Notes under the pieces: generated by a model
What the model saw: the letters and a program-made list of their open reading frames with translations, nothing else
Database searches by the model: none
What the model was told of the DNA's origin: nothing
Part shown: positions 37,264 to 49,809 of the stretch, one piece after another
How the letters are laid out: every line of letters begins with the position of its first letter
Numbering within the stretch: position 1 is the first letter of the stretch
Assembly: GCA_003290165.1 (NCBI GenBank)
Contig: QNQO01000506.1
Location: 620,001 to 684,000, forward strand
Direction of reading: 5' to 3'
DNA: 64,000 nt
Source: Berberis thunbergii
Lineage: Eukaryota > Streptophyta > Magnoliopsida > Ranunculales > Berberidaceae
Translations under genes and position numbers: made by a program

Positions 37264-38084
37264 TATTTTTTTATTATAATAATTTATAGATGAGTGATGG
37301 TTTGAAATAAATTATATTAAGGGCTTAGATATAATATATCAATGTTTAAGAGGGGTTGGTTTAGATTGTAAAAGTTATAAAATGTGAAAGGCAAAATGAA
37401 AAAATTCAAAATTTAAATATAAGGACCTATCTATAATTTATAGATTATTGAAGAGCATCAAATAAATTATGTTAGGGCTTAGGTATAATTGATGAAAATT
37501 GAGAGGGGTTGGGTATAATCTGAATTGGGAGGGTAAAAGTGTAAAAAAAAATGTAAGTGTTTTTGTTTGAAGACAGAAACATCTTTTGTCATTTTTACCA
37601 ACTTTATATTTTTATTTGTAAGTATTATAAAGTTGCGGGTATTGTCGGAACTCGAAAATTAGGTCGAAGACAAATGAGTAATAGTGTTTTATCCCCAATT
37701 CTAGGCAGTCGAACTTTATAGTTAGGTTTTGGGATTTTTACACTTTTACCCATTCTATAGATAATGTTAGGGGTAAAAGTGTAAAAACACTCAAGCCTGG
37801 TAAAAAAATGGCTTTAAAGCCTGGTTGTTTAGACAAACTCGTGTTTTATAGTTAAAAGACACAAATGCCCTTGACTTTATTCATTTGTCTATTCACGTTC
37901 AAATATAATTATGAAGAATAGGAGAGGGCAAAACAAAAAAGAAAAATTAGAGTTGAATCCAATATAATCCATGTATTTTTCTTTGAATGTGATGCTTAAA
38001 TAGTCTGCCAAATGCTACCATCCAAGAAGCATCTCTTCTTACTATGAAGCCATATAGATATTACATAGAAGAGCTTTGCTATGC
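36378..38084. other. Intergenic DNA downstream of the kinase pseudogene
   Basis: It contains a TA microsatellite (36779-36796) and three diverged copies of a repeat of about 110 bp: 37100-37215, 37288-37402 and 37442-37553. These share GGGCTTA, ATAATTRATC and GAGGGGTTGG blocks. No gene is recognised. Confidence 0.6.
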
Positions 38085-38170
38085 GTCGAGGGAAAGGGCG
38101 AGGAAAACAGCGAGGTAAAGGAGGTGGCGGGGTGAATTCCCTCGCTGTTTTCCTCGCCCTTTCCCTCGAC
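38085..38170. repeat. Perfect hairpin, 31-bp arms and 24-nt loop
   Basis: The left arm 38085-38115 (starting GTCGAGGGAAAGGGCGAGG) is the exact reverse complement of the right arm 38140-38170. The arms are GC-rich against AT-rich flanks. No target duplication is obvious. It could be a foldback MITE core, a terminal hairpin of a lost element or a small-RNA precursor. Confidence 0.95.
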
Positions 38171-39833
38171 ATTTAGAATTCCCGTACATAGAATGCATTT
38201 GTATCACATGTTCTCCTTGATATGCATAAATAAGAGTAAAGATGAGGGACTATTAGCAGAATCTGGAGAAGTGTGGAATTCTTTGGCAGAATCAAGGCAG
38301 AGAAGTGCTCAAGTAGTTAAAATCCCAAGAAAGTGCGCTTGTTTATCACCTGACCACATTTTTGTAGTTTAATGGTATGGGCTTGACTGGTCCATGGTGA
38401 TGGTGTCATCCAGCACATCTGGGGTCGGGGACCAGCAACCAGGAGAATCCTGAACTGGGGCTGTTATGGACTGCCTTTCCCAAAAGTGAAGATTTGATCA
38501 GAACCCAATGAAACAGAGGAATAGTTTGGGCATGACATATAGCCCTAAGAAACCTCTCATTTGATAGATAAGTAGCTTACTTTAGCAAATGGCAATTTCA
38601 TTGTCATACAATAGGAATGTTATCTTGTCCGAGGGTTATCGAAGCCGTTGAGGAGGCTATGGTGAGGTCAGATGCCATTGAAATTGCATTTAGATGTACA
38701 TAAACATCTCTCTGCAATTTGATGGTGTGTAGCAAGAAGTTGGTCTAGAAGCAATATGTTTTGCTCACATACTGGTCGACACTCAGAGCCATTTAGAAGG
38801 ATCCAAATGACAAATGCAGGTTTTTCCCAGTCAATAGACATTTCATTGGAATTTTGTTTGTCTAAAGGAATACACTAAACAATAATAAAACATTATCGAC
38901 TCGTGTGGTTTATGTGGGGTGCATCATAATAACTAATGTGTTATAGTATGAAAATTTAATCTCGTGTCACAAACAAAACAATTCATCAATCAAACAATTG
39001 TTTCTTGTGTATGTGTAAGTTTGTGATTCACCCCGGAACAATGTCCCCATACTTAAAATTGTGTTGCTTCAATACACAATTAATCTCCTATGGTCCGGAA
39101 TGTGGTATGTTGGGAATGAAAACATACTGAAAGTGGGAGAGAGAAAAAAGACCTGGAGGGATGCTATTGTGACGAATTCTGCATGGGTAGGCGTGACTCG
39201 TGAGGGATGTTGTGGGTGTGGCTGTAGGAAGAGTCAGTCTGAGTCTGAGAGAGAGATAAGAGACTGGAATGCAGCAGACACAGAAACATTGAGAACAGCC
39301 AAGAGATGAGAATCTCTCCTGGAACATACAAACCATCTCACTTGTTTACTCTGTCCAAAGGACCAAACACCAAGGGTGTGGCCTGACTGACCATATGGAT
39401 TCCCCCATAGAAAAAAAGAAATGTTCCTTCCAAATCTCTACAAGTTCAACACTTTTGTTTCCATTTTCCATTTTTAATCCAATTTTTCCCACCAATCCAT
39501 ACTTTAACAGCTTTTCTTCTTTGCACTCTCCTATCATCATTATTAGTTGCTTCTCTCTTTTTGACCTGACCACCACCTTCAACTACATTCAACTTTCTGC
39601 ATATATATATTTTTTTAATGTAGACAAGCTCGTTAATTATTTTGTGTGTTTTCATTATAGAAGAGTGTCTTGATCATGAAGTTGATACATACTCATCATC
39701 CTTGCCTTGGCATACACTTTTGACATATACAAGTAGTATAGCCAATGGGGTACTAATATTGAGCGGTATTGATGGAATCACAAGTTTAGGTTTGAACTTT
39801 GGTAACCGCATTTGGATGAGAAGAGTTAAAGGG

Positions 39834-39886
<53 letters not shown>

Positions 39887-41534
39887 CTTGCTTTACTACT
39901 AGCCTACTACAGTTATCACGACGTGGCTTGTATCATGCATCTGAACTTGATATTCCTACGTATAAATAAATAAATATGTTCATCATGTTTCACCTATGCT
40001 ATATGAGCTTCATCACCTAGCTAGTAACTAGTGTAGGGATTTGCTGGAACAGTTCGCCTAATCTGGCTAGAGATGATCTATTTTTGCTATAGCTTCCAGC
40101 AAATGTGGGTTACTACATATAACTTTCACTATACACTTTGTTTTATTTTTTGTCTAAGGGATTTTTTTTTGAACATGATACTTAGGGAATTGCTTCACCT
40201 AGACTCCTTCTACCCTCTTTGCTCCATCAATTTTGGTGAATATAATTAATGCACATAATTGACACATTTTATTGTCATCTTTTTTTTTTACGAAATGATC
40301 TTTTGAATATTACATAACATGCTAAGCATAGATGTGAACCTCTTACCTATACTTGCAAGTCAATTTTCATGTAAAAAAGTTTAAAGAGAAGGAACAATAT
40401 AATTGAGTCAATTTTTATGATTTCACAACTATCTTCATGTAGCTATTGTTTTATAAAAAAAATAGAGATTTATATATATTAAACAGCTAAACTATTACAA
40501 AAGGAGATTCCAACCCTCTGACCAAAATGAGGCGAAGGGGCCTGAATAGCAGTTTTCTACTCTTGCCTAGATCATTCATATCATTACTTTTTACAAGGGT
40601 TACACCAAAGTCCTCACATGTACAGCAGCAGGTCTTTCTTCTTCTTTTTTTCCTTTTTATAATTATTGGTTTTATAAAAAAGTTATTGGTGAGAGATGAT
40701 AATGAAGTAGCCTGAGATCCCGCAACTACCTTTGATCTTCATAATCATTTTGCCTTGTCCCCAAGCAAAATCTTGTTCTCCTGTTGAAGCTGATTCATCC
40801 ATAACTTTCAATAAATATTCTTGTCCCTGGATCAAACAAAAATGGGGTCTGGAGAAATCACCCAAATTGATCATCAACAGGGTTCAAATGGATACAAAGT
40901 ACAGGTGGTATGAGGAAGATAATGAAGGGATAAAACATAAAAGTGTACTCATTATCAATCTCCATTAAGGTTTGAAAGCATCACTATGACACGGAGTTTG
41001 AAAGCCAATCACTTTAACCCCTTTGTCTCACAAAATGCAAAAAATAAAAATCAATAAACACAAAGCAAAAGGGAGAGAGAGAGAAAGATGAAGTAAGGAA
41101 GAAGAGAGAAAATGAGGACAAGTTGTTGTTTTCAAAAGGAATAGAGAGGTGGAAAGGAATCCAAATACTTCCAACCACTTCCAGACAAAGTGGGTTTCAG
41201 AATAGATAAAAGGCAACACTTGCTTTAGGACCTAGAAAAGGAGGTTTGCATGGGATTGGTTTCTTTACCAATTAGTTCCAATCCAACCCTAAACCATCAT
41301 CTCCCCCTTTTTTTAGAGTCACCCCCTTATTGTTTTACTTTATTATAATCTCACCCCTCTTCTTTTGTGTACTATTACAGTGAAAGTACTTACTATCAAA
41401 ATGAATCAATTACAACATCTCCAATAGACTCTGTAAATTATTTAAAGTAATATATATCAAGAAGTTCTTAGAAAATAAAGAGCACAGGTTTTCAAATAAC
41501 CCTCAAGAGTCTCCTTAAAATCCTCATTCATCTA

Positions 41535-41565
<31 letters not shown>

Positions 41566-41605
41566 GTTATTATTTGTTGATTGTGGAACCAATAGGTATA
41601 CAAAG
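38171..41605. other. Intergenic DNA, no gene recognised
   Basis: It holds a (TA)n microsatellite at 39839-39878 and an (ATT)n run at 41537-41575. Short open frames (to about 92 codons) lack domains and supporting signals. Confidence 0.55.
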
Positions 41606-41898
41606 CATTGTTTTAAAAATCGGCCTAGGTGCTAAGTGGACGCCTTGGCGGGTCTTCGAAATTTCTTTTAATTTTTTATTTCTAGTTCAAAAAAATAAAT
41701 TAAGATTATTTTTTATATACATATTGCACATGTATATTGTCATTGAATTGGAAATAATTTATATGCTATGATGCTTAACTTTTATAAATTATAATAAATA
41801 AATAAATCCCCTAGGCCCCTCTGCCTATGCTCCATCTAGCCCTCTAGATTCTAGTTCCTTGCTCATACGCCTAGTGCCTAGCGATTTTTAGAATACTG
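41606..41898. mobile_element. Small hAT-like MITE
   Basis: It is 293 bp with inverted ends CATTGTTTTAAAAATCG and CAGTATTCTAAAAATCG, both followed by GCCTAGG/GCTAGGC-type sequence. Imperfect 8-bp flanks ATACAAAG and TTACAAAA match at six positions. Confidence 0.65.
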
Positions 41899-41900
41899 TT

Positions 41901-43084
41901 ACAAAACATTTTTTATTTTGAGTAGTTAGCGAAATCCACACTGGTAAAAAAATGATTAAAATAAGGTTAAGAAGTCCCTTCACACTTCTTAGTATATTGA
42001 TAGATCACTGAAAATGATGGTATCATGATATGATTTTAGAATATCAATCGTGATATGATGAGATATCTGGATATTTAAAACAAGTTTAGTTGCGTGTTTC
42101 AACTTATTATGAATATATTTTTAGTTGCGTGATATGATGAGATGTCTGAGATTTGTGAAGTACTCATAGATGTTTTTGACCTAGTATGCGTCTTGCATGT
42201 GCCTTTTAAGTGAAGGGCATTCTTGAATTTTGAAAAAAAAAATTATATAGTTAAGTTGACGTGAATTTGGAGGTTAGACTCGATTATTTTTTAAAATGGA
42301 TATTAGAAATAAATTAATAGGGCCCAAACTCAATTAGAACACTGATACAAAGCATTTATTATTTTGAGTAGTTAGTGGAATCCGCAAAGGTAAAAAATGA
42401 TTAAAATAAGGTTAAGAAGTTCATTCACACTTCTTAGTTTAGGGAGAGAGAATGCACTCCTTAGAAGCTCCTTAATGCCATGTCATACTCAAGGAGGTTG
42501 TTTGAGCAAAAAAAAAAAAAAGTATATGCTACTTCAAAAATTGTCACATGTGCATTAAGGAGACTTTAAAGAGTCTCTTGGAGATGCTCTTAAGATTTTC
42601 ATATGATTCTTGGTTAAATTTCGGAAGCAAGGTGCCTATAGAGGCAACTACTCAAAGACAATGTTCAAAATAATATTAAAGTTGGGTCAACATATATCGA
42701 CTTATGGTTTTAGGATAAAACTTGGGATATCTAGTTAAACACTACAACATATATTGATAGATCACTGAAAATGATGGTATCATGACCTGATTTTAGAACA
42801 TCAATTGTGATATAATGAGATATCTGGATATTTAAAACATGTTTAGTTGTGTGTTGCAACTTATTATGAATTTTTTTTTTAAACCATTGGAGTTGTCAGA
42901 GATTTGTGAAGTACTCAGAGATGTTTTCAACCTAGTATGCGTCTTGCATGTGCCTTTTAAGTGAAGGGCCTTCTTGAATTTTGGAAAAAAAATTATATAG
43001 TAGTTGACGTGAATTGGGAGATTAGACTCGATTATTTTTTAAAATGGATATTAGACTGACATAAATTAATAGGGCCCAAACTCA
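41901..43084. repeat. Tandem duplication of about 440 bp with an insertion in the second copy
   Basis: Copy 1 spans 41901-42341. Copy 2 begins at 42352 (TTTATTATTTTGAGTAGTTAG), is interrupted after the CACTTCTTAGT block by about 310 bp (42441-42750), and resumes with ATTGATAGATCACTGAAAATG at 42752-43084. The inserted piece has its own inverted blocks (AGCTCCTTAATGC and GCATTAAGGAGACT). Confidence 0.8.
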
Positions 43085-43292
43085 AACCCCCTCCAAAATG
43101 TTGGGCAAGTCGTTGAAGATAAGAGTACATCAAACCCATAGGGCGACATCTCAAATCTCTCATAAAGAAGCAAAAAAGAAAGCTCTTTCTGATGAGTTTG
43201 TGGGAGAGTAAGATGTTATCTAGAATATTCCTACCATGAACAAAAGCTGCCTGGTTTGGAGTTCGGTTTGAGTCAGCATTGGTTGAAGGCAC
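43032..43292 (-). pseudogene. LINE reverse transcriptase fragment
   Basis: On the minus strand the residues NQAAFVHGRNILDNILLSHK match the conserved N(Q)AFV.GR.I.DNI motif of plant L1-type LINE reverse transcriptases. Downstream residues are diverged and no catalytic YADD is present. Only about 85 codons remain. Confidence 0.8.
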
Positions 43293-44183
43293 AAGAACAA
43301 ATTTAACAAACCTAAGCTATTCGTTGGATCCTTGGAGCAGCCCCGACCTTGAGATTATTGACTTTTTGTACACCCCCCACAATACTAGTTGTGAACCATA
43401 TATAATAAAGAGTATATGTTTTTGTAGCTATAAATGTACCAGCTAGCTAGTTAGCTCAAAGGTCGACCTATGTATAACTCTAGAATGACATGTGTACCAT
43501 AGACTACAAGTCTTATTAGGTATGTAATTAACGAATTTTGGATCAATTGGTAATAAACTTGTGGAGGAAATTGTTGTCCCAATAAAAGTTGGGGCGTAAT
43601 AGTCAACTAAGGAACCTTAGATCGAAGAGGCTAAAAGAAAATATATTAATACTTTAAATATCGTATATATTTATGAAGATCATTATGTATAACATAGAAT
43701 AGTCAAAAAAATTTGGTCCTGTTATCTAAATTTTAAAAAAATAAAAAATAACCATGATATAAATTTGAATTTGATTGGGCCTTATCTAAAGATGACCTAG
43801 TAAAAGTTCTCAATTACCTTAAGAACAAAGTGAGCCCGACGGAGGATGATATCACAAGTCGTCTAGGTTTCATAAAAAAAGGATTTTGGGCTGCATATGG
43901 GTAATAACTCTAAATCACAATAAGAGGTCAGCCTAAGTATAACCCTAGAACGACATCTGTACCATTGACTACAAGTCTTACCAGGTATGCAATTAATGAG
44001 TTTTGGATCAATTGATAATAAAATGTGTGGAGGAAATTGCTATCTCAATAAAAGCTGGGGCCTAGATGATAGTCAACTATGAACATCTCCAATGGTAAAA
44101 GTTAAATTTTAACCAAAATTTTTAATTTTAGGAATCCCCTATTTCTTTATCACTCCAAACAACCACTACACCAAAAACCCCCA

Positions 44184-44470
44184 TTAGCAACGGTTCTATA
44201 TCGTGGGCGTAAGCCATTGCCACGGCTAAGAGCCGTGGACTACAGGGGCGTCGCGAAATCCTTTGTAACGGCTATAAACCGTTGCTAAAATTGTAGCAAC
44301 GGTTTTATATTCAGGACGGTTGATACTTTAGCCACGGTTCTAAACCGTTGCTAAAAGTTTAGCAACGGTTTTAAGCCGTGGCAAGTATTAGCAACGGTTT
44401 AAAACCGTGGCCAGACTTGCCACGGCTTAAAACCGTTGCTAAACTTTTAGCCACGGTTTTAAGCCGTGAA
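44184..44470. repeat. Left subterminal repeat array of the Pack-CACTA
   Basis: About eight to ten copies of GCAACGG/GCCACGG..CCGTTGC/CCGTGGC motifs occur in both orientations, many as self-complementary units around TTTTAA. These are the likely transposase-binding sites. Confidence 0.85.
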
Positions 44471-44930
44471 TAGTATATATATATTTTTTTTTGCTATCAA
44501 ATGACTTTTGATTACATCTTATGGATAAGTATAATTCATACTAAATAAGGGTCGACAAATTAATTAGGTTCATAGTGATTAAATATGAATTAAGGTTTAT
44601 TTGGGTGCAAATAAGATGGAACATGTAAAAAAATTGTTACCAACATAGTAAAGATATGCTATTAAACAATATCACTTGACAGAAGTGCTAAACATATCCA
44701 AACTCAACTTTAAACCAGATACCACTAGATTAAACAATATATCACTTGAAATAAGTACATACTTTTAGGCAAGTCTCGTACTTATACTCATGTCAAGTTG
44801 TCGAAGACATACTGGCATACATACATAATTAACACATACTTTAGCAAGTGCTTAATTCATAGTGCGCAAACGTAGCAAGCGCTGCTCCACCCATTATTAT
44901 TTGACTTTTCAAGCTCCAAGATTTGCAGTT

Positions 44931-45638
44931 TCAGTGTGACATTTTTAGTTGTAATTCTTTCTCATGGTCCATGGCCACGCACACATGAAGGGTACTGCAT
45001 ATATCAATTGTTTCAAGAAGTTTTGCCAAGTCTGATAGGATCTTTGACACATACTTGTTCGCTAACTCCTTACACTGCTTAAACAATGCAACATGAAGTA
45101 CTAGTTAAATTTCCGAAAATTTACACAAAGAAGAAGATTTATGGTGAAGTTTATGTTCTCACCTCTTTCTCAATTTCTTCAAAGATGCTGCAAGTACTCA
45201 AAAGCACATTGATGATCCCAAGCTGAAGGATAGTTACAATGCAGTAAGTTCAATTGTTCAGGCACATAGAGTTGGAATGGCAATGAGTTCAATTGGGGTT
45301 TTTCATTTATATCGGCCAGGTTATGAGGTTTGCTTCATTCAAACTTTACAGAATGATCAAGTTTAGGAGCAAATGGGCTTAAATCGAGGGTGAATTATTT
45401 ATTAAATTGCTCTTTAAAGTAAAAACAATGCAACTAGTATTACCTGCACATCGCAATCATTCAAAGTAGCCAGAATTACTTTTACTGCATGATCACACAA
45501 TGAACATATATCCTCATTAGAAGCCAATATGTTGGCCTGACCTCCACAGAGATTCACCTTATTGCAAAACTCACGAGGCTGCATGGTGTTCATCGCTTCA
45601 AAGAAAATCTGGCTGTAATGGTCTACAATTTTGTTGCA
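44931..45638 (-). pseudogene. Captured 3' end of a saposin B-domain gene
   Basis: Three exons, 45444-45638, 45163-45222 and 44931-45077, have GT..AG borders and consistent phase. They encode CNKIVDHYSQIFFEAMNTMQ, PREFCNKVNLC, then EDICSLCDHAVKVILATL, LGIINVLLSTCSIFEEIEKE, QCKELANKYVSKILSDLAKL and ICSTLHVC. They end at TGA 44931-44933. The six-cysteine spacing of a saposin B domain is complete in the second domain. Plant saposin B proteins are secretory or vacuolar lipid-binding proteins. No stop or frameshift is seen in these 134 codons, unlike the kinase pseudogene. The signal peptide and first part are absent, so this is a fragment even if it is transcribed. Confidence 0.85.
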
Positions 45639-45873
45639 CTACATAGACCATTAAAAAAAGTGTCATGAGATAAAAAATAACAATCGAAAGAAAGTGTACT
45701 TGAAATGCTTTAGAAACAAAATGTTTGACAATAGGTGTATGATCCCTTGACATAAATTACCTGCAGGAATAACCAATTCATGCCCGCGTTTGGAGTGTTA
45801 AAAAAGAAGACTTCTGACCAGCATGCCCATTGTCTAAGGAGCATCATGACTAATATACAAACATCTAATATAC

Positions 45874-45976
45874 CTGTGTCAACTCTCCAGCATCAGGCAA
45901 GTGCATGTTCAGATGGTTACAGCAGTCTTTCGTATGCCGAGTTTGAAAAACTGGAAATTGTGACTCTTGGGCCAAT
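45874..45976 (-). other. Possible exon of unknown origin in the Pack-CACTA
   Basis: It is bordered by AG and GT on the minus strand, 103 bases long. One frame is open (LAQESQFPVFQTRHTKDCCN, then HLNMHLPDAGELTQ). I do not recognise the protein. It lies between the xylose isomerase and saposin pieces. Confidence 0.35.
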
Positions 45977-46285
45977 CTGCCAAACATTCAAAGCAAAACA
46001 TATAAAGTGATCAATAATGAGCAACCAAGAGCAACAAAAAGATGAAAACAAATTTTAATTGAAACCATGCATGAGACGTCATCAAGATTTACCCTTCATC
46101 TCAGAGTGTTTTGAGAAAACCACAAAACGGTGCCATAACAATACCAACAAAGCAACTACTGAAATGTGAGATATAGTAATTAAAATAATGTTGGTACTCC
46201 GAGTATGTAACCTGCATTACATACACTGTAACTACATCGCTTTTATGCGAGGGAGGAGGGGAATAGATGAACAAGAATGACTCAC

Positions 46286-47547
46286 CCACAAGACCATATT
46301 TTTGTAGGAATGCAGTAGTTGTTGCAGCATCCCAATCGTACCTGAAATAGCATTATTAATGATGTTATAATCAGTAGAACATCAGCAGACTGTGTAATGA
46401 ATTGAGTCTAAGTGGCATAATGCATACTGGTGCTTAGTAGGTTCTTGAGGCTTGGGTTCAATCAGCACAGTCCCTGAAATAACGTTTAAGATTGTCAGAT
46501 AGTCAAGGGAAATGTTAAATAGAAGTTTTGTATCAATGTTCCATCCCATGAATGGAGATATACCTTAAGAGTCCATGTGTGGGTGTATGTGCTAAGAAAG
46601 TCACAACTCAAACAAAAGATTACCATTGAATCCAATCTTTTTCTTATAGGCCACAGCAGCTTGAAGAAAACTTGCCTTCAAAAGAAAAAAATAAAAATTT
46701 TAAACATTTTAGTTAATAAGCATTTACAAGGTCAATTTGGCATATGTCTCACATAGTAAGAATATACAAGGGAGGACTAACACAGATAAGTAGGACATAC
46801 ACAGTATTTCTAGTACAAAACTAAAAGGATGAGATCAAAAAGCTGTGAAATATGCTAACAACAACCTAGGAAATAATTTGAAAAATGTTTTTGATATGAT
46901 TTCCAACCACTAAATTTGATTATAACACAAAGCAATACCCATCCAACCATTTTTCTAAAACCATCTGTAGCTGCTAAAAAGCAGTAACAGCTACTTGTTG
47001 TTCATCATTTTTTGGGCTTTAAAATGCAGTTTCAACATATAGCCAAGCTTTACAGCTAACCACTCAAATGTATTTTCCGAGTTTACATTAATCTTATCCA
47101 AATAAAACCAAAGACTGTAAACTGTATTCAAAATAAATTTTTTTTAACAAAAAAAAAAAAAACAGCAAGAAAGGAAAATGTAGATTATACCAAATGGTCC
47201 AGCTCTCTTTTCATGTCTGTATTCAAGAGAGTTTGGTAACCTTCCCGACCACCCCAAAATACGTAGTTTTCTCCTCCAAGGTAATGTGTGACCTATAGAG
47301 ATTAAACATAATAAGCACGGTGTATGCTAAAGTTTCAAGTCAGCTACACATGTTATATAAATACCAAGAGTTACCTCCATAGCTTTCTTGACTTGAGCTG
47401 CAGCATATGCATATACACTTACTTCAGAGCTGCAAAACACATTTCCATAAGAGAAAATAATAATAATAATAATATATATATATATTAAAAAACATAAAAG
47501 GATTCACAAAACCGTTACCTAGTAGCAGCTCCATGCATGTAATATTT
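46286..47547 (-). pseudogene. Captured internal exons of xylose isomerase
   Basis: Six minus-strand pieces follow the plant xylose isomerase in order: 47519 to about 47547 (YYMHGAAT, 5' edge degraded), 47375-47429 (SSEVSVYAYAAAQVKKAME), 47191-47292 ([20 protein letters not shown] and 14 more residues), 46624-46675 (ASFLQAAVAYKKKIGFN), 46428-46473 (TVLIEPKPQEPTKHQ) and 46286-46341 (YDWDAATTTAFLQKYGLV). Intron borders are GT..AG and phases agree. The enzyme interconverts xylose and xylulose. The metal-binding Glu of the LIEPKP motif is kept. The 5' exons and the 3' part with the later metal ligands are missing. No stop is seen in the kept exons. Confidence 0.92.
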
Positions 47548-47992
47548 ATCGGCATTAACTATGTAAACAACTCGCCAGATAAGATAGATTTGTAACCAGC
47601 AGAGAAAACCAGAGAAAAGTTGATATCTACTATTTAGACAGAATTAAAGTATTCACATGCAAAATTTAAAGGATAATTAGTATAGGTCATCCTGGTGATA
47701 TACCTGCTGGAGCTCTTTGGATTTTTGAATCAATTTATGAAGAGAATGCGTCAGACAGTCCATATCGATGTCTAGACACTGAGGTTAAATGCCAGAGATG
47801 TTCTTCTAGTCAGGAGGTTAAACTCATACAGATTTACTAACACACTGGTCCGAAGAAATTTGGGTTTGACCTGCTTCACATGTTTCATGCTCTAAAACAA
47901 CACTTACATGTGGGGGTTTCTTACCAGGAAACAGGAATGCATCTCTGCCTAGAACGCAGATCTGTTAGATGTTTATACAATCTTCTCGAGTG

Positions 47993-49310
47993 TAGGGATG
48001 GCAACGGGGCGGATTGGGGCGGATTTAAGCAAATCCATCCCCGCCCCGCTGAGAATTGTGGGGATAAAAATCCGCTCCGCATATCCGTTTATCAATAATG
48101 TTCAAAACCGCCCCCGCTCCAGACGGATTTACGGATATCCGCCCCGCCCCGAATATCCGCATAAAATAGATTTAAAGGGTGAATTTTGAATCCCCACCCC
48201 CAACCGATCCGCCCCGCAAATTTTACATGCAACAAATTTACACTACAAAGTAACAGATAGCATATTTTTTATTGCAATATTTTACCTCACAGCAAATAGC
48301 AATATATAATATTTTACACCGCAATATTTTATACATAACAGTAAAATACTCCTACACTACACTACTACAGAGCATTTATACGTACAACAAATTTTAAAAA
48401 ATACAACAAATTACAAAAAAAAAAAAAAAATTCTAAAGCCTCAGATCTGACTATCTGATCTAAAAAAAAATTACAAAAAATTCAAAAAAAAAATTACAAC
48501 AAATTCAAAAAAAATTACAACATACGATCTCTGCTATATTAAAAAAAAAACAGTCCGATAAAGATCTGGATCTGATCAAAGATCAAGATCTGATCAAAGA
48601 TCAAGATCAGATCAAAGATCTGGATCTAAGATCAGATCGTAGATCAGAGTTCAGAGAAGAAGGAGAGAAGGAGAAGGGGTGACGAGTGACGTCGACGGCA
48701 GAGCGCTTCGCATTCGACCCTTCGCTGTGAGAGAGAAGAAGCGGCAGACGACCTCCACCTTCGCTGTGAGCAGTGAGCCTGTGAGAGAAAAGAAGGGACA
48801 GTAAGAGAGGAGGCGGACGACGACCCTTCCCTTCGGCCTTCGCTCGAGCCTCGAATCGCTCCTCACACACGAAGGGAAGGCGTCTGTGTGTGTGAGAGGA
48901 AAAGAGGATGGAGACGCCTTCGCTCGACTCCTCGGTGTGTGAGAGGCAGAGAGAGAGACCGAGAGGGAGATGCGGGTGTGAGGGAGGGAAATGAGGGAGA
49001 GGGAGAGGGAGGGGGAGGGATTAAGGGTTTAATCGGATATAGGGATTAAAAAATTACAAATGGAGTTAAATTAATCCATTTATATAGGGATTTATATAGG
49101 GGGAGGGTATTGTTGTAATGTTACCTAACAAACGGATAAACGGATATCCGCGGGGCGGATATGGCCAAATCCGTATCCGCCCCGAATAGTGAACGGATAT
49201 TTTTTGGATACCCGAAACCACCCAAAAACCCATTCAGCCATATCCAAAACCGCCCCAAACGGATTGGGTGGGGCGGATATCCGTGAATATCCGCCCCGCT
49301 GCCATCCCTA
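47993..49310. mobile_element. Non-autonomous hAT element inside the Pack-CACTA
   Basis: It is 1318 bp with a perfect 8-bp duplication CTCGAGTG (47985-47992 and 49311-49318). The inverted ends TAGGGATGGCAACGGGGCGG and TAGGGATGGCAGCGGGGCGG differ at one base. The subterminal regions repeat GGATATCCG and CCGCCCCG motifs. The interior has A-rich runs, GATCTGATC repeats and a GA-rich block (48640-49020). No transposase is present. Confidence 0.93.
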
Positions 49311-49809
49311 CTCGAGTGTGGTAGTGTTTTCGATTATTTTAATCCAATGTGTCAAGTTGCAGTATGGTAAAATCTCAAGATCACTAATAAGGTGTTTTTG
49401 TCATTAGGATGTCAAATACATGTACCATGTCCTTGTAGGATGATAAGAGATTGCTTCGGTAAAGCTCCTGAAATGAAGCAATTAAACAATGTAAGACAGC
49501 CAAAAATATGAAGAAACAAATTTATAAAGCAATTTCCATACACAAGCTCACATGCATTTTATTCCAGATTTGGGATGTTTGATGACTGCAACAGTCTGAG
49601 CTGTGATGAGACTTAAAAGCTTGAAATGAAGCATCCATGTTTTTCCAGAATGACAAGTACAGATTTCAAGAGATATAGACAGATAATTGAGTTAAATTAT
49701 TGCAAGAACCGACACAAAATACCTAAAAGCACGAAGCATCACCATAAATATTATGAAAATCTGAGGAAAATGACCAAAGACAACAAACAACATGTTATAA
49801 CTGCCTAAT

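Noticed and set aside
39061..39903. Cluster of short frames on both strands
   Set aside because: They overlap each other on both strands and end in a TA microsatellite. Nothing protein-like could be recognised.
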